Shown here in pieces: positions 1 through 13,698 of a stretch of 64,000 nucleotides of DNA. The DNA is taken from contig NC_092577.1 in NCBI RefSeq assembly GCF_037975245.1, positions 25,915,398 through 25,979,397 on the forward strand. The letters are read 5' to 3'. The notes below the pieces were generated by a model. The model was not told where the DNA came from and ran no database searches. It saw nothing but the letters and a program-made list of their open reading frames with translations. The DNA is from Apostichopus japonicus. Its lineage: Eukaryota > Echinodermata > Holothuroidea > Aspidochirotida > Stichopodidae. Position 1 is the stretch's first letter, and each line of letters starts with the position of its first letter. A program made the position numbers and the translations under genes.

Positions 1-22
1 GCACATTCGATTTATCGGTAAC

Positions 23-81
23 GCACATTAGATTTATCGCACATTCGATTTATCGGTACCGCACTTTCATTTATCGGTACC
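23..81 (+). repeat. Cluster of truncated monomers near the left edge
   Basis: The monomer at 23-38 is only 16 bp and stops at TTATC, having lost the six bases of the GGTAAC type before the next GCACATT. After a full unit at 39-60, the monomer at 61-81 is 21 bp because the G of the central TCGAT is missing (TTTCATTTATC). Two short units within 60 bp are unusual in this array. Confidence 0.85.
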
Positions 82-1240
82 GCACAATCGATTTATCGGT
101 ACCGCACATTCGATTTATCGGTATCGCACATTCGATTTACCGGTATCGCACATTCGATTTATCGGCACCGCACATTCGATTTATCGGTACCGCAACATCG
201 ATATATCGGTATCGCACATTCGATTTATCGTTACCGCACATTCGATTTATCGGTAACTTAAATTCGATTTATCGTTATCGCACGTTCGATTTATCGGTTC
301 AGCACATTCGATTTATCGGTACCGCAATATCGATTAATCGGTCTCGCACAATCGATTTATCGGTATCGCACATTCCATTTATCGGTATCGTAGATTCGAT
401 TTACCGGTATCGCACATTCGATTTATCGGCACTGCACATTAGATTTATCGGCACGGCACATTCGATTTATCGGTACCGCACATTCAATTTATCGGTATCG
501 CACAATCGATTTATCGTTACCGCACATTCGATTTATCCGTACCGCAATATCGATTTATCGGTATCGCACATTCGATTAACCGGTAACGCAAATTCGATTT
601 ATCGACACCGCACATTCGATTCATCGGTACCGCAATATCGATTTATCGGTATCGCACATTCGATTTACCGGTATCGCACTTTCGATTTATCGGTCCCGCA
701 CAATCGATTAATCGGTACCGCACATTCGATTTATCGGTACCGCACATTCGATTTATCGGTACCGCACCATCGATTAATCGGTCCCGCACATACGATTTAT
801 CGGTACCGCACATTTGATTTATCGTTATCGCACATTTGATTTATCGGTACCGCAATATCGATTTATCGGTCCCGCACATTCGATTTATCGGTACCGCACA
901 TTCGATTTATCGGCACTGCAATATCGATTTATCGGTATCGCACATTCGATTTATCGGTACCGCAATATCGATTTATCGGTAGCGCACAATCGATTTATCG
1001 GTACCGCACATTCGATTTATCGGTATCGCGCATTCGATTTATCGGTACCGCACTTTCGATTTATCGGTACCGCACAATCGATTTATCGGTACCGCACAAT
1101 CGATTTACCGGTAACGCACATTCGATTTATCGGCACCGCACATTCGATTTATCGGTAACGCAATATCGATTTATCGGTATCGCACATTCGATTTACCGGT
1201 CCCGCACAATCGATTTATAGGTATCGCACAATCGATTAAT

Positions 1241-1540
1241 CGGTCTCGCACATTCGATTTATCGTTAGCAATATCTATTAATCGGTATCGCACATTCCAT
1301 TTATCGGTACCGCACATTCGATTTATCGGTACCGCAATATCGATTTATCGGTAGCGCACAATCGATTTATCGGTACCGCACATTCGATTAATCGGTCTCG
1401 CACATTCGATTTATCGTTAGCAATATCTATTAATCGGTATCGCACATTCCATTTATCGGTACCGCACATTCGATTTATCGGTACCGCAATATCGATTTAT
1501 CGGTCCCGCACAATCGATTTATCGGTACCGCAATATCGAT
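1241..1540 (+). repeat. 152-bp tandem higher-order repeat, about two copies
   Basis: Copy 1 is 1241-1392 and copy 2 starts at 1393. Each holds seven monomers, one of them a 20-bp GTTAGCAATATC type, so the period is 7 x 22 minus 2. The copies agree except for a GTAGC to GTCCC change near 1503, and homology fades near 1530. Confidence 0.8.
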
Positions 1541-1649
1541 TTATCGGTACCGCACATACGATTGATCGGTACCGCACAATCGATTTATTGGTACCGCACA
1601 TTCGATTTATCGATATCGCACGTTCGATTTAACGTTTTCACATATTCGA

Positions 1650-3125
1650 TTTATCGGTCCGGCACAATCGATTTATCGATACCGCACATTCGACTTATCG
1701 GTATCGTCAATTTAATTTACCGGTATCGCGCATTCGATTAAACGGTATCGCGCATTCGATTTATCGGTAACGCACTTTCGATTAATCGGTACCGCACATT
1801 CGATTTATCGGTACCGCACATTCTATTTATCGGTATCGCACAATCGATTGATCGGTCTCGAACATTCGATTTATCGGTAGCGCACAATCGATTTATCGGT
1901 ATCGCACATTCCATTTATCGGTAACGCAATATGTATTAATCGGTCTCGCACATTCGATTCACCGGTATCGCACTTTCGATTTATCGGTCCCGCACAATCG
2001 ATTTATCGGTACCGCAATATCGATTTATCGGTACCGCACATTCGATTTATCGTTACCGCACATTCGATTTATCGGTATCGTAAATTCGATTTATCGTTAC
2101 CGCACATTCAATTTATCGGTATCGCACAATCGATTTATCGGAACCGCACATTCGATTTATCGGTACCGCAATATCGGTTAATCGGTCCCGCACATTCGAT
2201 TTATCGGTAGCAATATCGATTAATCGGTATCGCACATTCCATTTATCGGTATCGTACATTCGATTTACCGGTATCGCACATTCCATTTATCGGCACTGCA
2301 CATTAGATTTATCGGCACGGCACATTCGATTTATCGGTACCGCACATTCAATTTATCGGTATCGCACAATCGATTTATCGGTACCGCACATTCGATTAAT
2401 CGGTATCGCACGTTCGATTTATCATTATCGCACATTACATTTATTGGTATCTTACATTCGATTTTCCGGTATCGCGAATTCGATTTATCGGTACCGCACA
2501 TTCGATTTATCGGTACCGCAATATCGATTTTCCGGTATCGCGAATTCGATTTATCGGTACCGCACATTCGATTTATCGGTACCGCACATTCGATTTATCG
2601 GTATCGCACATTCGATTTACCGGTAACGCACATTCGATTTATCGGTACCGCACATTCGATTTATCGGTACCGCAATATCGATTTATCGGTATCGCACATT
2701 CGATTTATCGGTACCGCACTTTCGATTTATCGGTACCGCACAATCGATTTATCGGTACCGCACATTCGATTTATCGGTACCGCAATATGGATTTATCGGT
2801 AACGCACATTCGATTAAACGGTATCGCACATACGATTTATCGACAGCGCACAATCGATTTATCGGTATCGCAATATCGATTTATCGGTAACGCACATACG
2901 ATTAAACGGTATCGCACATTCGATTTATCGATAGCGCACAATCGATTTATCGGTATCGCACATTCGATTTATCGGTAACAATATCGATTAATCGATATCG
3001 CACATTCCATTTATCGGTATCGCACATTCGATTTACCGGTATCGCACATACGATATATCTGCACCGCAATATCAATTTATGGGTAACGCACATTCGATTT
3101 ATCGGTAACGCACATTAGATTTATC
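1650..3125 (+). repeat. Block duplication P, copy 1
   Basis: Matches 4833-6244. Diagnostic monomers in the same order include GGTCCGGCAC, GGTATCGTCAATTTAATTT, GAACATTCG, GGTATCTTACATTCG with GATTTTCCGG, and two GATTAAACGG units. The offset steps from 3183 to 3185, because a 20-bp monomer here near 2207 is 22 bp in the other copy. It then drops to 3119, because this copy holds an extra 66-bp (three-monomer) repeat of the GATTTTCCGG unit at 2461 and 2527. Confidence 0.8.
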
Positions 3126-3212
3126 GGCACCGCACATTCGATTTATCGGTAACGCAATATCGATTTATCGGTATCGCACATTCGATTTACCGGTACCGCA
3201 TTTTCGATTTAC

Positions 3213-4532
3213 CGGTATCGCACATACGATATATCTGCACCGCAATATCGATTTATGGGTAACGCACATTCGATTTATCGGTACCGCAATATCGATTAAT
3301 CGGGATCGCACATTCGATTTATCGGTACCGCAATATCGATTTATCGGTACCGCACATTATGTTTATCGGTCCCGCACAATCGATTTATCGGTACCGCAAT
3401 ATCGATTTATCGGTACCGCACATTCGATTTACCGGTATCGCACATACGATATATGTGCACCGCAATATCGATTTATGGGTAACGCACATTCGATTTATCG
3501 GTACCGCACCTTCCATTTATCAGCACCGCACATACGATTTATCGGTACCGCACATTTGATTTATCGTTATCGCACATTCGATTTATCGGTACCGCAATAT
3601 CGATTTATCGGTACCGCACATTATGTTTATCGGTCCCGCACAATCGATTTATCGGTACCGCAATATCGATTTATCGGTACCGCACAATCGATTTATCGGT
3701 ACCGCAATATCGATTTATCGGTACCACACAATCGATTTATCGGAATCGCACATTCGATTTATAAGTATCGCGCATTCGATTTATCGGTACCGCACTTTCG
3801 ATTTATCGGTATCGCACATTCCATTTATCGGTATCGCACAATCGATTTATCGGTACCGCACATTTGATTTATCGGCACCGCACATTCGATTTATCGGTAC
3901 CGCAACATCGATTTATCGGTATCGCACATTCGATTTATCGTTACCTCACATTCGATTTATCGGTATCGTAAATTCGATTTATCGTTATCGCCCGTTCGAT
4001 TTATCGGTTCAGAACATTCGATTTATCGGTACCGCAATATCGATTAATCGGTCTCGCACATTCGATTTATAGGCACTGCACATTAGATTTATCGGCACGG
4101 CACATTCGATTTATCGGTACCGCACATTCGATTTATCGGTATCGCAATATCGATTTATCGGTATCGCACATTCGATTTACCGGTAACGCAATTCGATTTA
4201 TCGGCACCGCACATTCGATTTATCGGTACCGCAATATCGATTTATCGGTATCGCACATTCGATTTACCGGTATCGCACTTTCGATTTATCGGTCCCGCAC
4301 AATTGGTTAATCGGTACCGCAATATCGATTAATCGGTATCGCCCATTCCATTTATCGGTATCGCACATTCGATTTACCGGTACCGCAATATCGATTTATC
4401 GGTCCCGCACATTTGATTTATCGTTATCGCACATTCGATTTATCGGTACCGCAATATCGATTTATCGGTCCCGCACAATCGATTAATCGGTCTCGCACAT
4501 TCGATTTATCGGTAGCAATATCGATTAATCGA
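3213..4532 (+). repeat. Block duplication Q, copy 1
   Basis: Matches 7186-8505 at a constant offset of 3973. The shared run includes GGGATCGC, two CATTATG monomers, a GGTTCAGAAC unit, a 21-bp GCAATTCG monomer and a CACAATTGG unit. The clearest difference is ATAAGTATCG here against ATAGGTATCG in the partner, near 3774. It lies between the two copies of block P. Confidence 0.88.
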
Positions 4533-4832
4533 TATCGCACATTCCATTTATCGGTATCGCACATACGATATATCTGCACCGCAATATCAATTTATGGGTA
4601 ACGCACATTCGATTTATCGGTAACGCACATTAGATTTATCGGCACCGCACATTCGATTTATCGGTAACGCAATATCGATTTATCGGTATCGCACATTCGA
4701 TTTACCGGTACCGCATTTTCGATTTATCGGTACCGCACAATCGATTTATCGGTACCGCAATATCGATTTATCGGTACCGCACATACGATTGATCGGTACC
4801 GCACATTTGATTTATCGTTATCGCACATTCGA

Positions 4833-6244
4833 TTTATCGGTCCGGCACAATCGATTTATCGATACCGCACATTCGACTTATCGGTATCGTCAATTTAATT
4901 TACCGGTATCGCGCATTCGATTAAACGGTATCGCGCATTCGATTTATCGGTAACGCACTTTCGATTAATCGGTACCGCACATTCGATTTATCGCTACCGC
5001 ACATTCTATTTATCGGTATCGCACAATCGATTAATCGGTCTCGAACATTCGATTTATCGGTAGCGCACAATCGATTTATCGGTATTGCACATTCCATTTA
5101 TCGGTAACGCAATATCTATTAATCGGTCTCGCACATTCGATTCACCGGTATCGCACTTTCGATTTATCGGTCCCGCACAATCGATTTATCGGTACCGCAA
5201 TATCGATTTATCGGTACCGCACATTCGATTTATCGTTACCGCACATTCGATTTATCGGTATCGTAAATTCGATTTATCGTTATCGCACGTTCGATTTATC
5301 GGTTCAGCACATTCGATTTATCGGAACCGCACATTCGATTTCTCGGTACCGCAATATCGGTTAATCGGTCCCGCACATTCGATTTATCGCTACCGCAATA
5401 TCGATTAATCGGTATCGCACATTCCATTTATCGGTATCGTACATTCGATTTACCGGTATCGCACATTCCATTTATCGGCACTGCACATTAGATTTATCGG
5501 CACGGCACATTCGATTTATCGGTACCGCACATTCGATTTATCGGTATCGCACAATCGATTTATCGGCACTGCACATTCGATTAATCGGTATCGCACGTTC
5601 GATTTATCGTTATCGCACATTACATTTATTGGTATCTTACATTCGATTTTCCGGTATCGCGAATTCGATTTATCGGTACCGCACATTCGATTTATCGGTA
5701 CCGCAATATCGATTTATCGGTATCGCACATTCGATTTACCGGTAACGCACATTCGATTTATCGGTACCGCACATTCGATTTATCGGTACCGCAATATCGA
5801 TTTATCGGTATCGCACATTCGATTTACCGGTATCGCACTTTCGATTTATCGGTAGCGCACAATCGATTTATCGGTACCGCACATTCGATTTATCGGTACC
5901 GCAATATCGATTTATCGGTAACGCACATTCGATTAAACGGTATCGCACATACGATTTATCGATAGCGCACAATCGATTTATCGGTATCGCAATATCGATT
6001 TATCGGTAACGCACATTCGATTAAACGGTATCGCACATTCGATTTATCGATAGCGCACAATCGATTTATCGGTATCGCACATTCGATTTATCGGTAACAA
6101 TATCGATTAATCGATATCGCACATTCCATTTATCGGTATCGCACATTCGATTTACCGGTATCGCACATACGATATATCTGCACCGCAATATCAATTTATG
6201 GGTAACGCACATTCGATTTATCGGTAACGCACATTAGATTTATC
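4833..6244 (+). repeat. Block duplication P, copy 2
   Basis: Partner of 1650-3125. It has one GATTTTCCGG unit where the partner has two, and a full-length monomer near 5389 where the partner has a 20-bp one. Homology ends where this copy reads TTAGATTTATCGTT and the partner reads TTAGATTTATCGGC. Confidence 0.8.
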
Positions 6245-6739
6245 GTTATCGCACATTCGATTTATCGGTACCGCACTTTCGATTAATCGATAGCGCACAA
6301 TCGATTTTTCGGGAGCGCACATTCCATATATCGTGATCGCACATTGGATTAACCGGTATCGCATATGCGATTTATCGGTACCGCACATACGATTTATCGG
6401 AACCGCACATTTGATTTATCGTTATCGCACATTCGATTTATCGGTACCGCAATATCGATTAATCGGTACCGCACATTCGATTTATCGGTACCGTAATATC
6501 GATTAATCGGTAGCGCACGTTCGATTTATCGGTAGCAATATCGATTAATCAGTATCGCACATTCGATTTATCGGTACCGCAATATCGATTAATCGGTATC
6601 GCACATTCGATTTATCGGTCTCGCACAATCGATTTATAGGTATCGCAATATCGATTAATCGGTCTCGCACATTCGATTTATCGGTATCGCACATTCGATT
6701 AATCGGTATCGCACATTCCATTTATCGGAATCGCACATT

Positions 6740-7060
6740 CGATTTACCGGTATCGCGCATTCGATTTATCGGTATCGCACCTTCGATTTATCGGTCCCGC
6801 ACATTTGATTTATCGTTATCGCACATTCGATTTATCGGTCTCGCACATTCGATTTATCGGTAACAATATCGATTAATCGATATCGCACTTTCCATTTATC
6901 GGTATCGCACATTCGATTTACCGGTATCGCACATACGATATATCTGCACCGCAATATCGATTAATGGGTAACGCACATTCGATTTATCGGTACCGCACCT
7001 TCGATTTATCGGCACCGCACATACGATTTATCGGTACCGCACATTTGATTTATCGTTATC
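6740..7060 (+). repeat. Block duplication R, copy 1
   Basis: Matches 8539-8860 at offset 1799 over about 320 bp. The shared order is a CACCTTCG unit, GGTCCC, a CACATTTG unit, a 20-bp GGTAACAATATC unit, and a GGGTAACGC unit. Copies diverge where this one reads TTATCGTTATCG and the other TTATCGGTACCG. Confidence 0.75.
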
Positions 7061-7185
7061 GCACATTCGATTTATCGGCACCGCAATATCGATTTATCGG
7101 TACCGCACATTATGTTTATCGGTCCCGCACAATCGATTTATCGGTACCGTAATATCGATTTATCGGTACCGCACATTCGATTTAC

Positions 7186-8505
7186 CGGTATCGCACATAC
7201 GATATATCTGCACCGCAATATCGATTTATGGGTAACGCACATTCGATTTATCGGTACCGCAATATCGATTAATCGGGATCGCACATTCGATTTATCGGTA
7301 CCGCAATATCGATTTATCGGTACCGCACATTATGTTTATCGGTCCCGCACAATCGATTTATCGGTACCGCAATATCGATTTATCGGTACCGCACATTCGA
7401 TTTACCGGTATCGCACATACGATATATGTGCACCGCAATATCGATTTATGGGTAACGCACATTCGATTTATCGGTACCGCACCTTCCATTTATCAGCACC
7501 GCACATACGATTTATCGGTACCGCACATTTGATTTATCGTTATCGCACATTCGATTTATCGGTACCGCAATATCGATTTATCGGTACCGCACATTATGTT
7601 TATCGGTCCCGCACAATCGATTTATCGGTACCGCAATATCGATTTATCGGTACCGCACAATCGATTTATCGGTACCGCAATATCGATTTATCGGTACCAC
7701 ACAATCGATTTATCGGAATCGCACATTCGATTTATAGGTATCGCGCATTCGATTTATCGGTACCGCACTTTCGATTTATCGGTATCGCACATTCCATTTA
7801 TCGGTATCGCACAATCGATTTATCGGTACCGCACATTTGATTTATCGGCACCGCACATTCGATTTATCGGTACCGCAACATCGATTTATCGGTATCGCAC
7901 ATTCGATTTATCGTTACCTCACATTCGATTTATCGGTATCGTAAATTCGATTTATCGTTATCGCCCGTTCGATTTATCGGTTCAGAACATTCGATTTATC
8001 GGTACCGCAATATCGATTAATCGGTCTCGCACATTCGATTTATAGGCACTGCACATTAGATTTATCGGCACGGCACATTCGATTTATCGGTACCGCACAT
8101 TCGATTTATCGGTATCGCAATATCGATTTATCGGTATCGCACATTCGATTTACCGGTAACGCAATTCGATTTATCGGCACCGCACATTCGATTTATCGGT
8201 ACCGCAATATCGATTTATCGGTATCGCACATTCGATTTACCGGTATCGCACTTTCGATTTATCGGTCCCGCACAATTGGTTAATCGGTACCGCAATATCG
8301 ATTAATCGGTATCGCCCATTCCATTTATCGGTATCGCACATTCGATTTACCGGTACCGCAATATCGATTTATCGGTCCCGCACATTTGATTTATCGTTAT
8401 CGCACATTCGATTTATCGGTACCGCAATATCGATTTATCGGTCCCGCACAATCGATTAATCGGTCTCGCACATTCGATTTATCGGTAGCAATATCGATTA
8501 ATCGG
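7186..8505 (+). repeat. Block duplication Q, copy 2
   Basis: Partner of 3213-4532 at offset 3973, near-identical over about 1.3 kb. Homology ends near 8505, where this copy has GATTAATCGGTATCG and copy 1 has GATTAATCGATATCG. A fragment of the same block (7340-7664) reappears at 11001-11325. Confidence 0.88.
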
Positions 8506-8538
8506 TATCGCACATTCCATTTATCGGTATCGCACATT

Positions 8539-8860
8539 CGATTTACCGGTATCGCACATTCGATTTATCGGTATCGCACCTTCGATTTATCGGTCCCGCA
8601 CATTTGATTTATCGTTATCGCACATTCGATTTATCGGTCTCGCACATTCGATTTATCGGTAACAATATCGATTAATCGATATCGCACATTCCATTTATCG
8701 GTATCGCACATTCGATTTACCGGTATCGCACATACGATTTATCTGCACCGCAATATCGATTTATGGGTAACGCACATTCGATTTATCGGTACCGCACCTT
8801 CGATTTATCGGCACCGCACATACGATTTATCGGTACCGCACATTTGATTTATCGGTACCG
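8539..8860 (+). repeat. Block duplication R, copy 2
   Basis: Partner of 6740-7060 at offset 1799. It follows directly on the end of block Q copy 2. Confidence 0.75.
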
Positions 8861-9363
8861 CACATTATGTTTATCGGTCCCGCACATTCGATTCATCGGT
8901 ATCGCGCATTCGATTTATCGGTACCGCACAATCGATTTATCGGTATTGCACATTCCATTTATCGGTAACGCAATATCTATTAATCGGTCTCGCACATTCG
9001 ATTTACCGGTATCGCACTTTCGATTTATCGGTCCGGCACAATCGATTCATCGGTACCGCAATATCGATTTATCGGTACCGCACAATCGATTTATCGGTAC
9101 CGCACAATCGATTTATCGTTACCGCACATTCGATTTATCGGTATCGCACCTTCGATTTATCGGTCCCGCACAATCGATTTATAGGTATCGCAATATCGAT
9201 TAATCGGTCTCGCACATTCGATTTATCGGTAGCAATATTGATTAATCGGTATCGCACATTCCATTTATCGGTATCGCACTTTCGATTTACCGGTATCGCA
9301 CATACGATTTATCTTCAACGCACATTCGATTTATCGGTACCGCAATATCGATTTATCGGTAAC

Positions 9364-9594
9364 GCACATTAGATTTATCGTTATCGCACATTCGATTTAT
9401 CGGTACCGCACTTTCGATTTATCGGGACCGCACAATCGATTTATCGGTACCGCACATTCGATTTATCGGTATCGCACATTCGATTTATCGGTACCGAACT
9501 TTCGATTTAACGGTCCCGCACAATCGATATATCGGTACCGCACAATCGATTTATCGGTCCCGCACAATCGATTTATAGGTATCTCAATATCGAT
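9364..9594 (+). repeat. Block duplication S, copy 1
   Basis: Matches 10766-10996 at offset 1402. The markers are a CACATTAG unit, a GTACCGAACTTTCG unit and TTTAACGGTCCC. The same GAACTTTCG marker is absent from zone II as far as I can see, but is common after 52 kb. Confidence 0.75.
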
Positions 9595-10765
9595 TAATGG
9601 GTCTCGCACATTCGATTTATCGGTAGCAATATCGATTAATCGGTATCGCACATTCCATTTATCGGCACCGCACATTCAATTTATCGGTACCGCAATATCG
9701 ATTTATCGGTAACGCACATTCGATTAAACGGTATCGCACATTCGATTTATCGATAGCGCACAATCGATTTATCGGTATCGCACATTCCATATATCGTCAT
9801 CGCACATTGGATTTACCGGTATCGCATATTCGATTTATCGGTACCGCACATTTGATTTATTGTTATCGCACATTCGATTTATCGGTACCGCAATATCGAT
9901 TAATCGGTACAGCACATTCGATTTATCGGTACCGCAATATCGATTAATCGGTATCGCACGTTCGATTTATCGGTAGCAATATCGATTTATCGGTATCGCA
10001 CATTCGATTTATCGGTCTCGCACAATCGATTTATAGGTATCGCAATATCGATTAATCGGTCTCGCACATTTGATTTATCGGTATCGCACATTCGATTAAT
10101 CGGTATGGCACATTCGATTTATCGGTATCGCACCTTCGATTTATCGGTCCCGCACATTTGATTTATCGTTATCGCACATTCGATTTATCGATATCGCACA
10201 TTCGATTTATCGGTATCGCACATTCGATTTATCGGCACCGCACTTTCGATTTATCGGTATGGCACTTTCGATTTATCGGTACCGCACAATCGATTTATCG
10301 GTACCGCAATATCGATTTATCGGTACCGCACATTCGATTTACCGGTAACGCACATTCGATTTATCGGTACCGCACATTCGATTTATCGGTACCGCAATAT
10401 CGATTTATCGGTATCGCACATTCGATTTACCGGTATCGCACTTTCGATTTATCGGTACCGCACAATCGATTAATCGGTACCGCAATATCGATTTATAGGT
10501 ACCGCACATTCGATTTATCGGTACCGCAATATCGATTAATCGGTATCGCACATTCGATTAATCGGTCCCGCAATAACGATTTATAGGTATCGCAATATCG
10601 ATTATTCGGTCTCGCACATTCGACTTATCGGTAGCAATATCGATTAATCGGTATCGCACATTCCATTTATCGGTATCGCACATTCGATTTACCTTTATCG
10701 CACATACGATATATCTGCACCGCAATATCAATTTATGGGTAACGCACATTCGATTTATCGGTAAC
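9595..10765 (+). repeat. Satellite stretch without an assigned long copy
   Basis: Ordinary 22-bp monomers with mixed subtypes, including 20-bp GGTAGCAATATC units. I could not assign this 1.2-kb stretch to a long duplicate elsewhere in the window, and I see no gene or foreign sequence in it. Confidence 0.7.
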
Positions 10766-10996
10766 GCACATTAGATTTATCGTTATCGCACATTCGATTT
10801 ATCGGTACCGCACTTTCGATTTATCGGTACCGCACAATCGATTTATCGGTACCGCACATTCGATTTATCGGTATCGCACATTCGATTTATCGGTACCGAA
10901 CTTTCGATTTAACGGTCCCGCACAATCGATTGATCGGAACCGCACAATCGATTTATCGGTCCCGCACAATCGATTTATAGGTATCGCAATATCGAT
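10766..10996 (+). repeat. Block duplication S, copy 2
   Basis: Partner of 9364-9594. Small differences include GATTGATCGGAACC here against GATATATCGGTACC. Confidence 0.75.
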
Positions 10997-11000
10997 TAAT

Positions 11001-11325
11001 CGGTCCCGCACAATCGATTTATCGGTACCGCAATATCGATTTATCGGTACCGCACATTCGATTTACCGGTATCGCACATACGATATATCTGCACCGCAAT
11101 ATCGATTTTTGGGTAACGCACATTCGATTTATCGGTACCGCACCTTCCATTTATCAGCACCGCACATACGATTTATCGGTACCGCACATTTGATTTATCG
11201 TTATCGCACATTCGATTTATCGGTACCGCAATATCGATTTATCGGTACCGCACATTATGTTTATCGGTCCCGCACAATCGATTTATCGGTACCGCAATAT
11301 CGATTTATCGGTACCGCACATTCGA
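11001..11325 (+). repeat. Fragment of block Q, third copy
   Basis: Matches 7340-7664 at offset 3661, and also the corresponding part of 3213-4532. Shared units are CATACGATATAT, CACCTTCCATTTATCAGC, CACATTTG and CATTATG. It differs at the monomer reading GATTTTTGGG, where the others read GATTTATGGG. Confidence 0.8.
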
Positions 11326-12300
11326 TTTATCGGTACCGCAATATCGATTTATCGGTACCACACAATCGATTTATCGGTACCGCACGTTCGATTTATAGGT
11401 ATCGCGCATTCGATTTATAGGTATCGCGCATTCGATTTATCGGTATCGCATATTTTATTTATCGGTATCGCAATATCGATTTATCGGTATCGCACATTCC
11501 ATTTATCGGTACCGCAATATCGATTTATCGGTACCGCACATTTGATTTATCGGCACCGCACATTCGATTTATCGGTACCGCACAATCGATTTATCGGTAT
11601 CGCACATTCGATTTATCGGTATCGCGCATTCGATTTATCGGTACCGCACTTTCGATTTATCAGTACCGCACAATCGATTTATCGGTACCGCACAATCGAT
11701 TTATCGGTCCCGCACATTCGATTGATGAGTACCGCACATTCGATTTATCGGTATCGCGCATTCGATTTATCGGTACCGCACTTTCGATTTATCGGTACCG
11801 CACAATCGATTTATCGGTACGGCAATATCGATTTATCGGTACCGCACATTCGATTTATTGTTACCGCACATTCGATTTATCGGTATCGTAAATTCGACTT
11901 ATCGTTTTCCCTCGTTCGATTGATCGGTTCAGCACATTCGATTTATCGGTCCCGCACAATCGATTTATCGTTACCGCACATTCGACTTATCGGTATCGTA
12001 AATTTAATTTATCGGTATCACGCATTAGATTTATCGGTATCGCACCTTCGATTTATCGGTCCCGCACAATCGATTTATAGGTATCGCAATATCGAGTAAT
12101 CGGTCTCGCACATTCCATTTATCGGTATCGCACATTCGATTTACCGGTATCGCACATACGATTTATCGGTACAGCACATACGATTTATCGGTACCGCACA
12201 TTTGATTTATCGTTATCGCACATTCGATTTATCGGTACCGCAATATCGATTTATCGGTCCCGCACAATCGATTTATCGGTACCGCAATATCGATTTATCG

Positions 12301-12800
12301 GTCCCGCACATTTGATTTATCGTTATCGCACATTCGATTTATCGGTACCGCAATATCGATTTATCGGTCCCGCACAATCGATTAATCGGTCTCGCACATT
12401 CGATTTATCGGTAGCAATATCGATTAATCGGTATCGCACATTCCATTTATCGGTATCGCACATTCGATTTACCGGTATCGCACATACGATTTATCGGTAC
12501 CGCACATACGATTTATCGGTCCCGCACATTTGATTTATCGTTATCGCACATTCGATTTATCGGTACCGCAATATCGATTTATCGGTCCCGCAATATCGAG
12601 TAATCGGTCTCGCACATTCGATTTATCGGTAGCAATATCGATTAATCGGTATCGCACTTTCTATTTATCGGTATCGCACAATCGATTTATCGGTACCGCA
12701 ATATCGATTTATCGGTACCGCACAATCGATTTATCGGTACCGCACATTTGATTTATCGTTATCGCACATTCGATTCATCGGTACCGCAATATCGATTTAT
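12301..12800 (+). repeat. 218-bp tandem higher-order repeat, about 2.3 copies
   Basis: Copies start at 12301, 12519 and 12737. Each period contains ten monomers, one of them 20 bp long (GGTAGCAATATC), which gives 218 bp. The first two copies are close (for example GTCCCGCACAATCGATTAATC against GTCCCGCAATATCGAGTAATC). The third diverges after about 12800. Confidence 0.8.
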
Positions 12801-13015
12801 CGGTCCCGCACAATCGATTTATCGGTACCGCACATTCGATTTATCGGTATCGCGCATTCGATTTATCGGTACCGCACTTTCTATTTATCGGTACCGCACA
12901 ATCGATTTATCGGTACCGCAATATCGATTTATCGGTACCGCACAATCGATTTATCGGTTCCGCACATTCGATTTATCGGTATCGCAATATCGATTTATCG
13001 GTACCGCACTTTCGA

Positions 13016-13214
13016 TTTATCGGTACCGCACAATCGATTTATCGGTACCGCACATTCGATTTATCGGTATCGCACGTTCGATTTATCGTTTTCACTCGTT
13101 CGATTTATCGGTACCGCACATTCGATTTACTGGTCCCGCACATACGATTTATCGGTACCGCACATTCGATTTATCGGTATCGCGCATTCGATTTATCGGT
13201 ACCGCACTTTCTAT
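13016..13214 (+). repeat. Short duplicate, copy 1 (484-bp spacing)
   Basis: Matches 13500-13698 at an offset of 484 bp, exactly 22 monomers. The GTTTTCACTCGTTCG unit is followed by a TTTACTGGTCCC unit and a CATACG unit in both. Differences include GGTACC against GGCACC and CCCGCAC against CCCGTAC. Confidence 0.75.
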
Positions 13215-13534
13215 TTATCGGTACCGCACAATCGATTTATCGGTACCGCACAATCGATTTTTCGGTATAGCACAATCGATTTATCGGTACCGCACATTCG
13301 ATTTATCGGTATCGCGCATTCGATTTATCGGTACCGCACTTTCGATTTATCGGTACCGCACAATCGATTTATCGGTACCGCACAATCGATTGATCGGTAC
13401 CGCACAATCGATTTATCGGTACCGCACATTCGATTTATCGGTATCGCGCATTCGATTTATCGGTACCGCACTTTCGATTTATCGGTACCGCACAATCGAT
13501 TTATCGGTACCGCACAATCGATTTATCGGTACCG
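13161..13534 (+). repeat. 132-bp tandem higher-order repeat, nearly three copies
   Basis: Copies start at 13161, 13293 and 13425. The six-monomer order is CACATT, CGCATT, CACTTT, CACAAT, CACAAT, CACAAT. The third copy has one CACAAT monomer fewer (110 bp). The period is an exact multiple of 22. Confidence 0.85.
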
Positions 13535-13698
13535 CACATTCGATTTATCGGTATCGCACATTCGATTTATCGTTTTCACTCGTTCGATTTATCGGCACCG
13601 CACATTCGATTTACTGGTCCCGTACATACGATTTATCAGTACCGCACATTCGATTTATCGGTATCGCGCATTCGATTTATCGGTACCGCACTTTCGAT
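13500..13698 (+). repeat. Short duplicate, copy 2 (484-bp spacing)
   Basis: Partner of 13016-13214. The 132-bp higher-order repeat sits between and overlaps the two copies, so its expansion may have set the 484-bp spacing. Confidence 0.7.
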
